From contig JAGQYO010000007.1 in assembly GCA_020435995.1 (NCBI GenBank), forward strand, positions 35,170 through 99,169: a stretch of DNA of 64,000 nt, in the 5' to 3' direction. Below, one piece after another: positions 62,751 through 64,000 of the stretch. Made by a program: the position numbers and the translations under genes. Each line of letters opens with the position of its first letter. The stretch's first letter is position 1. The notes beneath the pieces were generated by a model. That model searched no databases, had not been told where the DNA came from, and saw only the letters and a program-made list of their open reading frames with translations. Origin of the DNA: Flavobacteriales bacterium. Its GTDB lineage: Bacteria > Bacteroidota > Bacteroidia > Flavobacteriales_G > Salibacteraceae.

Positions 62751-64000
62751 ATGAAAACTTTAAAATTAGCATTGGGATGGGCTATTGCCATTTCAACAAC
62801 ACAAATTATTGCACAGCCGGTAGTAATCAATCCAATGAGTGCGGCTACACAGGCAACACAACAAGGCACTTTAGGAGGTACACCAGACAATACCGGTTGT
62901 GATTATGCCTTGGTCAATGTTTCGGGTGTTTTAACGGAGTATAGAATATCTGTTGGTGACGTAGGAGCACTTGCAGAAATATGTTGGGTTCCAAAAGGCG
63001 GAACATTGTGCGCTGGTACCGATCGGCTTGGGTTGGCAATAGGGTTAGGTGTAACCAAAGATCCAGATGTTGTTTCCATTGTAAGTGCATCAATTGGTTT
63101 AGGCACCGAAAGACAGCATTTACTAGTTACATATTTAGGTAAAGTAAGTAGCACTGACCCCTTTTGGGATGTATATATAGAAATGTTCGAGTGGAATGGA
63201 ACTATTTTCACATCCAACTCTACACATAACATTAGCATTAATGGAGGAACAGAACCTTGTAACAACCCCAATATTGATGCAGACTACCAAGGAAACTATG
63301 CGGTGACATGGGAGGAAGCTCACAATATTTATATTGCCACAGATGATGGTCTCGGAAATTGGGGATCTGCTCCAACCAATTTTATGAATATATCGAATGG
63401 TTGCAACACTGGCGGAGATGAAGAAAAACCTGATGTATGTATCATCCACGATGCCACTGGTGGTGGATTTTCACTCATCAATGTTACTTATATCCATGCA
63501 ACCAACTCTATTGCCATGCGAAGGGTTTGGACCAATCAAGTTACGCCAGGTCTTTCAAATTATCCTTCGGTAAATTGTGGAATCAAACACATGACCTTGG
63601 ACTATAATATAAACAACTATGGTCTCCTCATTCAAGACCCAGGACCGCCACGCATTGCTTGTCCTTCTGAAATTACAGGTACACGATCTGTTTACGATTT
63701 CACGGTCGTGTTTAGTAATACAACCTCTGTAGATGACATATATGCAATAACGCACGATCAAGGAACATACGGACTAGGATGGGTCGTAATTAACCTTCCA
63801 AATATATCAGGTTTTACAAGTTACCCAGCTCAGGGAACTGATTATAATCATTCGAGACCCGTAGTTGCTTATAAAGACTGGGCTGACGAATATGTAATAG
63901 CATGGGAATTTCAAGATCATTCTGCTTCACCATGGAATGCTTATACCCCCACAAATAACAATGTAAATCTTGTGGCCGTACTTTGTGATGATGCAGGTAT
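62751..64000 (+). CDS. Large secreted protein, probable T9SS substrate (3' partial)
   Basis: The frame stays open from the ATG at 62751 to the right edge, at least 416 codons. It has a signal peptide (KLALGWAIAISTTQIIAQ) and a Cys-, Gly- and Asn-rich extracellular-type sequence. Blade-like repeats recur, such as NPNIDADYQGNYAVTWEEAH and RPVVAYKDWADEYVIAWEFQ, which suggests a beta-propeller. Cysteines occur in several repeats (NTGCDYA, CNTGGDEE, VNCGIKH). No catalytic motif is visible. A T9SS C-terminal signal would lie beyond the window, so that assignment is only likely. It is preceded by an A-rich leader and lies divergent from the LuxR-type regulator. Confidence 0.75.
   Translation, partial: MKTLKLALGWAIAISTTQIIAQPVVINPMSAATQATQQGTLGGTPDNTGCDYALVNVSGVLTEYRISVGDVGALAEICWVPKGGTLCAGTDRLGLAIGLGVTKDPDVVSIVSASIGLGTERQHLLVTYLGKVSSTDPFWDVYIEMFEWNGTIFTSNSTHNISINGGTEPCNNPNIDADYQGNYAVTWEEAHNIYIATDDGLGNWGSAPTNFMNISNGCNTGGDEEKPDVCIIHDATGGGFSLINVTYIHATNSIAMRRVWTNQVTPGLSNYPSVNCGIKHMTLDYNINNYGLLIQDPGPPRIACPSEITGTRSVYDFTVVFSNTTSVDDIYAITHDQGTYGLGWVVINLPNISGFTSYPAQGTDYNHSRPVVAYKDWADEYVIAWEFQDHSASPWNAYTPTNNNVNLVAVLCDDAG

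Noticed and set aside
62903..63761. Three open frames on the minus strand (62903-63271, 63135-63449, 63555-63761).
   Set aside because: They lie opposite the uninterrupted secreted-protein frame that begins at 62751 with a signal peptide, and show no start context or family features.
1..64000. tRNA, rRNA, insertion sequences, prophage and integrase genes.
   Set aside because: I looked in all gaps and found no cloverleaf sequences, transposase or integrase motifs; most gaps are below 150 bp.

Overview
The window is a chromosomal segment of a Bacteroidota bacterium, most likely a Flavobacteriales-type (Cryomorphaceae/Schleiferiaceae-like) marine lineage. The evidence is a gliding/type IX secretion gene (gldJ) beside a PorP/SprF-type protein, the short 286-residue Bacteroidota primary sigma factor, many T9SS-type C-terminal sorting domains, DUF4270, DUF4296 and DUF6089 proteins, AT-rich DNA, and promoter-like TAnnTTTG boxes in place of the E. 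coli -10 hexamer. I see no rRNA, tRNA, CRISPR array, insertion sequence or prophage. About 95 percent of the window is protein coding.

Layout. 1-2521: PorP/SprF-like protein (cut by the left edge) and gldJ. 2585-10170: cell wall (murF), translation (glyS) and a leftward operon panC-panD-flippase-like-rfaE2-radA-Nudix. 10275-14491: a rightward run of a starch-synthase-like N-domain protein, DUF4270 lipoprotein, glmS and a tiny lipoprotein. 14492-19340: gamma-carbonic-anhydrase-like protein, a SPOR/HU-like envelope protein, rpoD, a divergent lipoprotein/membrane-protein pair and hflX. 19676-24618: acyl-CoA dehydrogenase, anmK, amino-acid dehydrogenase, nhaD. 24742-29444: ExbB/ExbD/TonB energy transducer genes, a GT39-like glycosyltransferase and folC. 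29441-39042: Ca-type P-ATPase, two lipoproteins, a LuxE-like acyl-activating enzyme, tyrS, epimerase, DUF4296, pyrC and a Dpm1-like glycosyltransferase.

39203-51368 is the most distinctive block: seven tightly spaced rightward genes encoding secreted or outer-membrane products (an endonuclease/exonuclease/phosphatase-fold protein, two more T9SS substrates including one with OB-fold-like segments, an Fn3-like lipoprotein, a TonB-dependent receptor, a PorV/PorQ-like barrel and a beta-propeller-like lipoprotein). I propose it works as one surface machine, possibly for polynucleotide or phosphoester scavenging; that function is inference.

51365-61602 returns to housekeeping: hydrolase, pdxJ, CBS protein, nadK, two DUF6089-like proteins, uppS, bamA, two Skp/OmpH chaperones and murI, an envelope-biogenesis cluster. 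61697-64000 holds an orphan LuxR-type regulator with a degenerate receiver, a G9 homopolymer at its 5' end and a divergent large secreted protein (cut by the right edge). Four copies of a 16-17 bp motif sit between the two genes. This is the best candidate for an undescribed regulatory arrangement.

A recurrent architectural feature is extreme compaction. Several convergent genes overlap at their stop codons, and at four rightward junctions an intrinsic-terminator hairpin ends only 5-7 nt before the next ATG; at two of these the stop codon is also the start of a TAAATTTG promoter-like box.
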